DNA of 35,363 nucleotides, from positions 1 to 35,363 of the forward strand of contig CANQIC010000015.1 of assembly GCA_947623865.1 (NCBI GenBank). Direction: 5' to 3'. Origin of the DNA: an uncultured Clostridia bacterium (GTDB lineage: Bacteria > Bacillota > Clostridia > TANB77 > CAG-508). This document shows positions 20,865-28,153 of the stretch, in pieces (the first letter of the stretch is position 1; each line of letters starts with the position of its first letter). The translations under genes and the position numbers were made by a program. Under the pieces are notes generated by a model. That model searched no databases, was not told where the DNA came from, and was given only the letters and a program-made list of their open reading frames with translations.

Positions 20865-20966
20865 AAAAATGAGAGAGTTCCTGCTTTAGTGGAAGATTAA
20901 AAATGAGAGAGTTCCTGCTTTAGTGGAAGATTAAAAATGAGAGAGTTCCTGCTTTAGTGGAAGATT
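20865..20966 (+). ncRNA. Type III antitoxin RNA: three 34-bp tandem repeats
   Basis: Three identical 34-bp repeats (20865-20898, 20899-20932, 20933-20966) plus the first bases of a fourth. Each starts AAAAATGAGAGAG and contains TTCC ... GGAA, able to form a small stem. In ToxIN-type systems the toxin cuts the repeat RNA at an A-rich site into units that fold as pseudoknots and inhibit the toxin. The AAAAAT at each unit boundary fits such a cut site. Each unit also has a 6-codon ATG-to-TAG mini-ORF, but 34 is not a multiple of three and no ribosome site is present. Confidence 0.85.
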
Positions 20967-20973
20967 AAAAATA

Positions 20974-21009
20974 GGGGGATTACATATAGTAATCTCTCTA
21001 TATTTTTTA
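20974..21009 (+). terminator. Leaky terminator between antitoxin RNA and toxin
   Basis: GGGGGATTAC pairs with GTAATCTCTCT (some G-U) around ATATA, followed by ATATTTTTT. It lies between repeats and toxin gene, the position used in type III systems to keep antitoxin RNA in excess. The GAGAGAG in each repeat is also complementary to the right arm (CTCTCT), so an antiterminated fold is possible. Confidence 0.8.
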
Positions 21010-21027
21010 TAAAAAGGAGATTTACAT

Positions 21028-21528
21028 ATGGAAATTGAGTTAAAAATAAAAAACGGACATTTAATGGTATATGAAGTAAATTGTGAATACAGAAGATATT
21101 TAGAACAATTTGATAATAAAATATCTCAAAAAGATAGTAGAAAATTCTATGGAATTTTAATTAGAAAAGATAAATATGAATACTGCATTCCGTTTACATC
21201 AAAAGTAAAACATAGAAATTCTAAATTGACTATCAATATAAAAAATAAAAATAAAATAATTGCACAATTACTATTAAATAATATGATTCCTATTAAAGAA
21301 AAACAAGTAAAATTAGTTGATATTGAAAAAGAAAAATATTCTGATTATTTGAAAAGTGAAATAATATATTTAAGTAATAAAAAAGTAATAAATGAAATAG
21401 TAAATAAAACTAGCTACATTTTTAGAGTTTTATCTAATGACAAAAGTATTGACTATAAATTTTTCAAAAAATTATGCTGTGATTTTAAAAAATTAGAAGA
21501 TGTGTATTTAAAATATAATAAAGAATAA
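21028..21528 (+). CDS. ToxN/AbiQ-like type III toxin endoribonuclease
   Basis: 166 residues. The pattern YRRYLEQFDNKIS near the N-terminus, then RKFYGILI, YCIPFTSKVKHRN, NNMIPIKEKQVKLVDI and YSDYLKSEIIYL follows the ToxN family layout (Y..YL..FD.K, G......Y..P.TS.K, MIP). These toxins are RNases that cut cellular mRNA and are held inactive by the repeat RNA encoded just upstream; several abort phage infection. ATG follows AAAAGGAG. Family assignment comes from the motif order plus the repeat-terminator-toxin layout; subfamily (ToxIN, CptIN or TenpIN) is not resolved. Confidence 0.85.
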   Translation: MEIELKIKNGHLMVYEVNCEYRRYLEQFDNKISQKDSRKFYGILIRKDKYEYCIPFTSKVKHRNSKLTINIKNKNKIIAQLLLNNMIPIKEKQVKLVDIEKEKYSDYLKSEIIYLSNKKVINEIVNKTSYIFRVLSNDKSIDYKFFKKLCCDFKKLEDVYLKYNKE

Positions 21529-21615
21529 TAATGAATTATAATAAAAATAAAAAAAGCCTTTTCAATTGATAAGTAAATATGATACAATGTTTAAGAATTG
21601 AATGGAGGTTTTTAT

Positions 21616-22324
21616 ATGAAAGATATAGCATATAAAAGAATACTGCTAAAATTAAGTGGAGAAGCATTAGCAGGAGAAAAGAAAACAGGAGTAGATTCAA
21701 ATACTGTTGGTAAAATATGCGATAAAATAAAAGAAATAGTAGATATGGGAGTAGAGGTATCAATAGTAGTAGGTGGAGGAAACTTTTGGAGAGGAAGAAA
21801 TGGACATGAAATGGAGAGAACAACATCTGATTATATGGGAATGCTTGCAACTACAATAAATGGATTAGCATTACAAGATGCATTAGAAGCAAGAGGAATA
21901 TATACAAGACTTCAAACAGCAATAGAAATGAGAGAAATAGCAGAACCATATATAAAAAGAAAAGCAATAAAGCATTTAGAAAGAGGAAGAGTAGTTATAT
22001 TTGCATGCGGTACACGGTAATCCATATTTCTCAACAGATACAGGAGCAGCACTTCGTGCAGCAGAAACAGATGCAGAGGTTATTTTACTTGCAAAAACAA
22101 TAGATGGAGTATACTCAGCAGATCCAAAACAAGATCCAACTGCTGTAAAATATGATGAAATAACATATTTAGATATATTAAATCAAGACTTAAAGGTAAT
22201 GGATTCAACAGCAACGTCACTTTGTAGAGACAATAAAATACCATTAGTGGTATTTGGAATAGATGACCCAGATAATATTGTAAGAATTATTAGAGGAGAA
22301 AGAATAGGAACTTTAGTTAAATAA
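21616..22324 (+). CDS. pyrH: UMP kinase (one CGG +1 shift)
   Basis: Phosphorylates UMP to UDP, an essential step. Joined across CGG 22015-22017 it is 235 residues, standard for PyrH. N-terminal [13 protein letters not shown], then [11 protein letters not shown] and [19 protein letters not shown]. The shift restores [20 protein letters not shown], the acceptor nucleotide region; unshifted, translation stops at the next codon. ATG at 21616 follows GGAGG. Directly ahead of frr, as usual in Firmicutes, but a palindromic repeat lies between. Confidence 0.95.
22015..22017 (+). other. In-frame CGG +1 shift site (pyrH)
   Basis: Frame-0 reads ACA CGG TAA. Skipping the C gives ACA GGT AAT CCA TAT, the invariant [10 protein letters not shown]. 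Quadruplet CGGT, Gly134. Here CGG is followed immediately by an overlapping TAA. Confidence 0.9.
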
Positions 22325-22445
22325 GCAAATGAAAAGCAGCATCTTGCGTCGTTAAAATTATAATTAAAATCCTCAATGTACTTATGTACACCTCCGGTAT
22401 TTAATTATAATTTTGCCTAGCAATATACTACTTTTGATTTGCTTA
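22322..22445. repeat. Long imperfect palindrome (MITE-like)
   Basis: Arms of about 45 bases: TAAGCAAATGAAAAG pairs with CTTTTGATTTGCTTA, and TTAAAATTATAATTAAA with TTTAATTATAATTTT, around a centre holding GTACTTATGTAC. It fills the pyrH-frr gap. The outer arm begins within the pyrH stop codon. No ORF inside. It looks like a small non-autonomous palindromic repeat and as RNA would form one long hairpin. Confidence 0.65.
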
Positions 22446-22488
22446 ATATTGAAAAAAGAATTCAAATTATGAAAGGAGAAATTAAATT

Positions 22489-23037
22489 ATGGATTTTAAA
22501 CATATTGAAGAAAAAATGGATAAAACAATTAATGTTTTAGTAGAAAATTATGCAGAAGTAAGAGCAGGTAGGGCTAATCCTGCAATATTAAATAAAATAA
22601 AAGTAGACTATTATGGGACACCAACACCAATAAATCAAGTAGCAGGTATTTCTGTTCCAGAAGCAAGACTAATAGTTATACAACCATGGGATGCTAGTTT
22701 ATTAAAAGAAATAGAAAAAGAAATATTAAAAGCAGAAATAGGAATCAACCCAAATAATGATGGAAAAGTAATTAGACTTGCATTTCCAGAATTAAATGAG
22801 GAAAGAAGAAAAGAATTAGTAAAAGAAATTAAAAAGATAGCAGAAGATGCTAAAGTATCAATCCGTTCTGTAAGAAGAGAAGGAATTGATGAAGCTAAAA
22901 AATTACAAAAAGACAACCAAATGACAGAAGATGAATTAAAATCAGCAGAAGACCAAATTCAAAAAATAACAGATGGAAAAATCGCTGAAATAGATAAAAT
23001 TTTAGCAGAAAAAGAAAAAGAAGTTATGAGTGTATAA
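22489..23037 (+). CDS. frr: Ribosome recycling factor
   Basis: Releases ribosomes from mRNA after termination, with EF-G. 182 residues, standard. Conserved features: VRAGRANPAILNKIKVDYYGTPTPINQVA, VIQPWDASLLKEIEKEI, GINPNNDGKVIRLAFPELNEERRKEL and the long three-helix bundle. ATG after AAAGGAG. CGT is used for arginine in SIRSVRREG. Confidence 0.97.
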   Translation: MDFKHIEEKMDKTINVLVENYAEVRAGRANPAILNKIKVDYYGTPTPINQVAGISVPEARLIVIQPWDASLLKEIEKEILKAEIGINPNNDGKVIRLAFPELNEERRKELVKEIKKIAEDAKVSIRSVRREGIDEAKKLQKDNQMTEDELKSAEDQIQKITDGKIAEIDKILAEKEKEVMSV

Positions 23038-23052
23038 CTTTTATTAGATTAA

Positions 23053-23094
23053 TAAAGAGCCTTTTTAAGTATAAATTACGAAAGGCTCTTTTGT
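23053..23094 (+). terminator. Rho-independent terminator after frr
   Basis: AAAGAGCCTTTTT pairs with AAAGGCTCTTTT, followed by T-rich sequence. Confidence 0.85.
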
Positions 23095-23120
23095 AATTTA
23101 ATGTAGAAATATGTAAATAA

Positions 23121-23342
23121 AAAACTAATGATAATAATAAACACAGTGTGCCTCATTTGCATGTTAGATATAATGAATATAAAGCTTCATACGATTTTGA
23201 AGGAAATATATTAAATGGAAGTATACCACCTAAACAAACAAAATTGATAGAAGCATGGATAATAATTCATAAGGAAAAACTTATAACTTTATGGAAATTA
23301 ATGGAAGAGGAAGGAAGAATTTTTAAGATAAAGCCATTATAA
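23121..23342 (+). pseudogene. DUF4160 protein lacking its N-terminus
   Basis: From a stop at 23118 the frame reads NDNNKHSVPHLHVRYNEYKASY to ILNGSIPPKQTKLIEAWIIIHKEKLITLW, matching DUF4160 from the conserved PHLHVRY onward. The usual first 15-20 residues (a beta strand before the PHxHV motif) are missing, and the only start is a GTG at 23148 without a good ribosome site. It is paired with a DUF2442 gene as in many genomes, where such pairs are often suspected to be toxin-antitoxin modules. Confidence 0.6.
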
Positions 23343-23361
23343 TATTAAAGGGGGAAAATGT

Positions 23362-23631
23362 ATGGAACTAACGCCAGATATAATTGAAGTTAAGGCATTA
23401 GATAACTATAATATATATTTAAGATTTAAGAACGGTGAAGAAAAGATATATGATATGACTGAACATATAAAAAAAATAAAATATTTTAATAAGTTAAAAA
23501 ACGAAATATACTTTAAAAGAGTTAAACCAAGAGGAGATACAGTAGAATGGGAAAATGGAGAGGATGTTGCACCTGAGAATTTATACTATGACAGTATACC
23601 CAGAAATGAGTATAATGGAAATATAGATTGA
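23362..23631 (+). CDS. DUF2442 protein
   Basis: 89 residues resembling DUF2442: VKALDNYNIYLRFKNGEEKIYDM, then FKRVKPRGDTVEWENGEDVAPENLYYDS. Start ATG after AAAGGGGGA. It follows the truncated DUF4160 gene by 19 bases. Function uncertain; its proposed role is as the partner of DUF4160. Since the partner seems truncated, this may be the survivor of a decaying pair. Confidence 0.75.
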   Translation: MELTPDIIEVKALDNYNIYLRFKNGEEKIYDMTEHIKKIKYFNKLKNEIYFKRVKPRGDTVEWENGEDVAPENLYYDSIPRNEYNGNID

Positions 23632-23635
23632 TACA

Positions 23636-23677
23636 AAAGCTTTTTGAAAATTATTTTCAAAAAGCTTTCATTTTTTT
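23636..23677 (+). terminator. Terminator, first copy of a duplicated block
   Basis: AAAGCTTTTTGAAAA pairs with TTTTCAAAAAGCTTT, followed by CATTTTTTT. This hairpin and the following bases to about 23705 (TATTATGATAGAATA) are nearly identical to 25411-25480. Confidence 0.9.
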
Positions 23678-23732
23678 AATATATTATGATAGAATAGTAA
23701 AGACAAAAGTATTTAAAGAAAGGTAATTTTAA

Positions 23733-24452
23733 ATGGATAGTATTGATAAAAATAATTTACCAAAGCATATAGCAATAATAATGGATGGAAACAGGAGATG
23801 GGCAAAAGATAAAGGACTTGCAACAAGAGATGGTCATAAAGCAGGAGCAGACGCCCTTGAAAACATATCAAAATTTTGTAATGAAATAGGAATAAAATAC
23901 TTAACTGTTTATGCATTTTCAACAGAAAATTGGAAAAGAAGTAAAGAAGAAATATCTGCATTAATGGCAATATTAAGGGTATATGTAGATTCATTTTTAA
24001 AAGAAAAAAACAAACAAAATATAAGAATCAAATTATTAGGAGATATATCGGGATTATCAAAGGGATTACAAAAATCAATAAATAAAGCAATTGAAACTAC
24101 AAAGAATAATACAGGACTTACACTAAATATAGCATTTAACTATGGTGGAAGACCAGAATTAGTAAGAGCAATGAAAAATATCGCTAAAGAAGTTAAAGAA
24201 AATAAAATAAATGTTGAGGATATAAATGAAGAACTTATATCTAACCACTTATATACAGCAGGTGAGCCTGACCCAGACTTACTTATAAGAACAAGCAAAG
24301 AGCTTAGAACAAGTAACTTTTTGCCTTGGCAATTAGTATATACAGAATTTTATTTTCCAGACAAACATTGGCCTGACTTTGGTAAAGAAGATTTATTAGA
24401 ATCAATAAGAGTATATCAAAAAAGAAATAGAAGATTTGGAGGAAGACCATAA
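23733..24452 (+). CDS. uppS: Undecaprenyl pyrophosphate synthase
   Basis: Cis-prenyltransferase making the C55 lipid carrier for cell-wall synthesis. 239 residues. Catalytic Asp in IIMDGNRRWAK; then HKAGADAL, TVYAFSTENWKRS, and C-terminal GEPDPDLLIRTSKELRTSNFLPWQL with FYFPDKHWPDF. Usually next to cdsA; here about 1.2 kb with a membrane-protein gene and a duplicated terminator block intervenes. Confidence 0.97.
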   Translation: MDSIDKNNLPKHIAIIMDGNRRWAKDKGLATRDGHKAGADALENISKFCNEIGIKYLTVYAFSTENWKRSKEEISALMAILRVYVDSFLKEKNKQNIRIKLLGDISGLSKGLQKSINKAIETTKNNTGLTLNIAFNYGGRPELVRAMKNIAKEVKENKINVEDINEELISNHLYTAGEPDPDLLIRTSKELRTSNFLPWQLVYTEFYFPDKHWPDFGKEDLLESIRVYQKRNRRFGGRP

Positions 24453-24614
24453 ATTTAATTAATAATTTATATAATAAATTTTATAATACACAAAATTAAA
24501 ACAATAGAATATGTAAATAATATATAAATAATTAACTTTTAAATTATTGACAACTTATAAAATATAATTAAAAATACCGTTAAATAGATATAGTTTAAAT
24601 GTAGGAGAGATAAA

Positions 24615-25373
24615 ATGGAAGAAAAAAAACAAATAAAATTAAGTTTAGGAATAGCAATATGTATATTTATTATTATACTATTAGTAATAGCTTTGTTTGG
24701 AGTAATTTACTATTATAATAAAAAAGAATCAAACTATATAGCAGAAAATAATAATAGTACAAATAGAGTGGAAATGAAAGAAAAATTAGAACCTGCAATA
24801 GTAACTGAAATATCTGAAGATGAAAAAGAAGATAATAATCAGAATACTGATATCTTTAATGCATTATCAATAGATACTGCAACGAAAAAAATTGTAGATG
24901 ATGAAATAGCCGCATATTACATAAATAAGCAAGAATTAGGATTAAATGTATCTGTAAGAGAAGGTAAAGTATATTTTACTACTGAAATGAATAAAAAACA
25001 ATTGGTAGAATATGAAGTGGTTTCAAATGAAAATGAAGTAAAAACATCTGAAAATTTTGAAATACAAATAACAGGATTTGATAAAAAAGTAATAGATGCA
25101 GAAATAGCTTGTATGGGAAGTGAAGTAAAAGATTGTTTTATAGTGTTTCTAATGGAAGATGGAACTCTTGAATATTCAACTATAAAAAATTTAGTTATGA
25201 ATTTAACAACAGAGGGAAAAGTCAATAACATTTCAAACATTCAAAAAATACACACATGTTCAGTAGGATGGTATGATGGAGGAGGAAGAGAAAGTATAGT
25301 TGCTTTAGATTATGAAAATAATCTTTATGATATAGGATATGTTTTATTCAACTTAAATAATCAACTTTCTTAA
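24615..25373 (+). CDS. Single-pass membrane protein, unknown
   Basis: 252 residues. One transmembrane helix (about 9-32), a low-complexity acidic/Asn linker (about 38-80), then an extracytoplasmic domain with several beta-strand-like stretches (KVYFTTEMNKKQLVEYEV, CFIVFLMEDGTLEYSTI, SVGWYDGGGRESIVALDYE). The C-terminal pattern of alternating short strands with D/G turns hints at a repeat or propeller-like fold, without certainty. Not recognised. It interrupts the usual uppS-cdsA neighbourhood. Confidence 0.7.
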   Translation: MEEKKQIKLSLGIAICIFIIILLVIALFGVIYYYNKKESNYIAENNNSTNRVEMKEKLEPAIVTEISEDEKEDNNQNTDIFNALSIDTATKKIVDDEIAAYYINKQELGLNVSVREGKVYFTTEMNKKQLVEYEVVSNENEVKTSENFEIQITGFDKKVIDAEIACMGSEVKDCFIVFLMEDGTLEYSTIKNLVMNLTTEGKVNNISNIQKIHTCSVGWYDGGGRESIVALDYENNLYDIGYVLFNLNNQLS

Positions 25374-25412
25374 ATAAATCATTTATTTATTGAATATATA
25401 TTAATATAAATT

Positions 25413-25452
25413 AAGCTTTTTGAAAATTTTTCAAAAAGCTTTCATTTTTTTT
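25413..25452 (+). terminator. Terminator, second copy of a duplicated block
   Basis: AAGCTTTTTGAAAA pairs with TTTTCAAAAAGCTT, then CATTTTTTTT. Sequence to about 25480 repeats that after 23636, including a TAGAAT that could serve as a -10 box in both copies. Confidence 0.85.
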
Positions 25453-25528
25453 ATATATTATGATAGAATAATAAAGACAAAACTATATAATAAATATAAT
25501 GAGTTTTATAGAAGGAATGAATAGTAAA

Positions 25529-25630
25529 ATGGAAAAGATAAATGAACAAAAATTAGTAGATTTATCTGGAAAATGGATATCTTCTTTTATTCAAAACAAC
25601 AAAATATGTAGAATAGAAGATTTGTTCTAA
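25529..25630 (+). CDS. Possible 33-residue peptide
   Basis: ORF from ATG 25529 (or in-frame ATG 25517) to TAA at 25630, with GAAGGA upstream. It ends 26 bases before cdsA. Sequence is ordinary (KWISSFIQNNK core), with no signal or membrane segment. It may be a genuine small gene or the stub of a larger one. I do not recognise it. Confidence 0.35.
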   Translation: MEKINEQKLVDLSGKWISSFIQNNKICRIEDLF

Positions 25631-25656
25631 ATAAATATACTATTGAAAGGAGATAT

Positions 25657-26460
25657 ATGAAACTAAAAAGAATATTAAGTGGAGTAATAGGACTACCAAT
25701 TGTAGCATTAATTTTAATATATGGAAATATATATGTAATAGATGTGTTTTTTGCAATTGTTGCAATGATTACAATATATGAATATTTCGAAAGCTTTAAA
25801 GGAAAATATAAACCAGTAAAATGGATAGGATATTTATCATGTATACCAATTGTATTTTTACATATAATTCCTAAAGAATACTTATTATATACTATATCAT
25901 TACTTATAATAGCAATAATATCAATACTATTTATACAAGTAGTATTAAGTAGTATGAAAACTAGTGTAATAGATATAATGATAACATTCTTTGGAATATT
26001 TTATATAGTATTTTTCTTATCATTTATTGCTATATTACACGGAATGGAAAATGGTAAATATTTAATTTGGTTTATACTAATTGCAGCTTGGGGTACAGAT
26101 ACTTGTGCATATTTTGTTGGAAGTAAATTTGGAAAACATAAATTCACTAAAATCAGCCCAAAAAAATCAATAGAAGGATGTATCGGAGGAACTCTAGGAG
26201 CAATTTTAATTACATTACTATATGCTTTTGCTATAAATAAATTAGCAAATATACAAATTTCATATATATATATAGCACTAATAGGATTTATTTTAAGTGT
26301 TTTAAGTCAAATAGGAGATTTATCAGCATCAAGTATAAAAAGAACAATGGGAATAAAAGATTTTGGAAACTTAATTCCAGGGCATGGAGGAATGCTTGAC
26401 AGAATAGACAGTATAATATTTATAGCACCATTTGCATATTTTTTATTAACCCTAATTTGA
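25657..26460 (+). CDS. cdsA: Phosphatidate cytidylyltransferase
   Basis: Integral membrane enzyme making CDP-diacylglycerol for phospholipid synthesis. 267 residues with about seven or eight hydrophobic helices. C-terminal signature: SQIGDLSASSIKRTMGIKD followed by FGNLIPGHGGMLDRIDS. Preceded by AAAGGAG. No dxr is between cdsA and rseP, unlike many Firmicutes. Confidence 0.95.
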   Translation: MKLKRILSGVIGLPIVALILIYGNIYVIDVFFAIVAMITIYEYFESFKGKYKPVKWIGYLSCIPIVFLHIIPKEYLLYTISLLIIAIISILFIQVVLSSMKTSVIDIMITFFGIFYIVFFLSFIAILHGMENGKYLIWFILIAAWGTDTCAYFVGSKFGKHKFTKISPKKSIEGCIGGTLGAILITLLYAFAINKLANIQISYIYIALIGFILSVLSQIGDLSASSIKRTMGIKDFGNLIPGHGGMLDRIDSIIFIAPFAYFLLTLI

Positions 26461-26471
26461 GAAGAGCGTAT

Positions 26472-26520
26472 GGACGTGAGGTCATAAAATTTCCTTATCA
26501 GGAAATTTTTGCCTCCGTCC
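26472..26520. repeat. Palindromic element after cdsA
   Basis: Nested hairpin: GGACG and GAGG on the left, AAATTTCC-loop-GGAAATTT at the top, and CCTC and GTCC on the right. It lies 11 bases after the cdsA stop. The T-run is inside the stem rather than after it, so it is more likely a repeat than a standard terminator. Confidence 0.55.
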
Positions 26521-26545
26521 TAGCGAATGGGTGTAAGAGATAATT

Positions 26546-26653
26546 TCAATATAAATATAATATCTGTTAACCCTTTTATCTCCCGGAAGAAGCTCTTCGA
26601 GGAGTATGCCGGAACCCAGAAAAAGCGATTAACATCTATTATATTTATATTGA
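26546..26653. repeat. MITE-like element, copy A
   Basis: About 108 bp with terminal inverted repeats (CAATATAAATATAATATCTG at the left, matching the complement of the right end, TATTATATTTATATTG). The interior holds TCTCCCGGAAG and ATGCCGGAACCCAG. A second copy is at 27991-28111, so the two flank rseP. The interior is conserved between copies except for one variable stretch, suggesting a structured RNA core. Confidence 0.7.
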
Positions 26654-26715
26654 ATTAATCTAAAAGATTCTACAAACAACAATTGATTTCACTAATTTAG
26701 AAAGGAGTCTGCATT

Positions 26716-27983
26716 TTGATTTCATTTTTAATAAATGCAATAAAGATAATATTTTTACTAGGATTTTTAATATTTATACATGAAAGTGGACATTTCTTAG
26801 TTGCTAAAGCTTGTAAAATTAAAGTAAAAGAATTTGCAATAGGATTTGGACCAACAATTTGGAAAAAACAAGGTAAAGAAACAAAATATGCTTTAAGATT
26901 AATACCACTTCGGTGGCTTTGTAAATATGCTTCGGAGAAGAAGAACGCTCAGATGAGCAGGGTTCTTTTAGTACAGCAAGTATACCTAAAAGAATTGCCG
27001 TTGTGTTTGCAGGAGGACTAGTTAATATTGTATTTGGATTATTAGTATATTTTATATTAGTATCATCTACAGGTAATTATATAACTACAACAATAGATAC
27101 AGTTATTCCAAATTATGCGGCAGAACAAGCAGGTATTAATCAAGGAGACGAGATATTAAAAATAAATGGAAAGAAAGTAAGATTAAAAAGTGACATAGAT
27201 GAAAGGATACAAAATTCTAATGGAAAAGAAACAACTCTTACAATAAAAAGAGAGAATAAAATAAAAGATATAGAACTTATTCCAAGCATAGAAGAAACTA
27301 GAGTAATTGGAATATATTTAGGAACGCAAAATGAAGATATATCAGGAGAAATAAAAAGTATATATCAAAATTCACCAGCAGAAGAAGTAGGACTTCAGAC
27401 AGGCGATAAAATATTGAGTGTAAATGGAGAAAATACTAAAAATGACCCATATAAAATAGTAAATTTAATTTCACAAAGTGAAACTGATGAAATAGTATTA
27501 AAAGTTGAAAGAAATGGTGAAACAAAGACATTTAATGTAAAACCAGAAATTCAAAAATCATATAAGATAGGGGTAACATTTAAATTAACAGAAAATAATT
27601 TTATAAATAATATATACTATGGATTTTGGGACACAACTAACTTTTCTTTATCAATAGTAGATAATTTAAAAATGATGTTTACAGGAAAAGTAAGTGCAGA
27701 TCAACTTATGGGACCAGTTGGAATATCAGAAGTGGTTTCTAAAACACAAGGTATCGTAGAGTTTGTATATATGTTAGCACTTATATCATTATCATTAGGT
27801 GTAACTAACTTACTACCATTTCCACCTCTTGATGGGGGAAAAATAGTAATATTGTTAGTAGAAGCAATTAGAAAAAAACCAATAAAAGAAAATACTGAAA
27901 TAGCAATACAAATGGCAGGATTTTGTCTGCTTATTGGATTATCTATATATGTAACATATAACGATATATTAAGAATATTTTAA
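26716..27983 (+). CDS. rseP: RseP/RasP site-2 intramembrane metalloprotease (two CGG +1 shifts)
   Basis: Intramembrane zinc protease that cleaves anti-sigma factors and signal-peptide remnants. TTG start at 26716 after AAAGGAG. With +1 shifts at CGG 26911-26913 and 26933-26935 it is 421 residues, normal for RasP. HExxH appears as IHESGHFLVAK (about 19-29). The two shifts are only seven codons apart and restore LIPLGGFVNMLGEEE, the conserved membrane-reentrant loop. PDZ domains follow (about 120-290), then the second active-site motif LLPFPPLDGGK. Four transmembrane segments. Without both shifts the protease is lost. Confidence 0.94.
26911..26913 (+). other. In-frame CGG +1 shift site 1 (rseP)
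   Basis: Frame-0 reads CTT CGG TGG CTT. Skipping the C gives CTT GGT GGC TTT GTA AAT ATG, the family motif PLGGFVNM. Quadruplet CGGT, Gly66. Confidence 0.9.
26933..26935 (+). other. In-frame CGG +1 shift site 2 (rseP)
   Basis: In the frame set by site 1, CTT CGG AGA. Skipping the C gives CTT GGA GAA GAA GAA CGC, continuing to the PDZ domains. Quadruplet CGGA, Gly73. A CGC codon just after is read as arginine. Confidence 0.88.
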
Positions 27984-27990
27984 CAACAAA

Positions 27991-28111
27991 TACATTACAA
28001 TATAAATATACTATCTGTTAACCCTTTTGTCTCCCGGAAGAGAAACTTTGAAGGAAAATGCCGGAACCCAGAAAAAGGGCTTAACATCTATTATATTTAT
28101 ATTGTAATGTA
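27991..28111. repeat. MITE-like element, copy B
   Basis: About 121 bp with terminal inverted repeats TACATTACAATATAAATATA ... and its near complement at the right end. The interior CCCTTTTGTCTCCCGGAAG and ATGCCGGAACCCAGAAAAAG matches copy A. CCCTTTT also pairs with AAAAAGGG. It lies between the rseP stop and the polC ribosome site. Confidence 0.7.
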
Positions 28112-28153
28112 AATTATAAAATAACGCAGTAGTAGAAGGGATGAAGTAAACAA

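Noticed and set aside
20870-20960. Six-codon mini-ORFs in each antitoxin repeat
   Set aside because: No ribosome site, and the unit length of 34 is not a multiple of three; better explained as untranslated RNA.
20865-20966. CRISPR array
   Set aside because: The 34-bp units are directly abutted with no spacers, and a toxin gene with terminator follows, which fits a type III antitoxin RNA.
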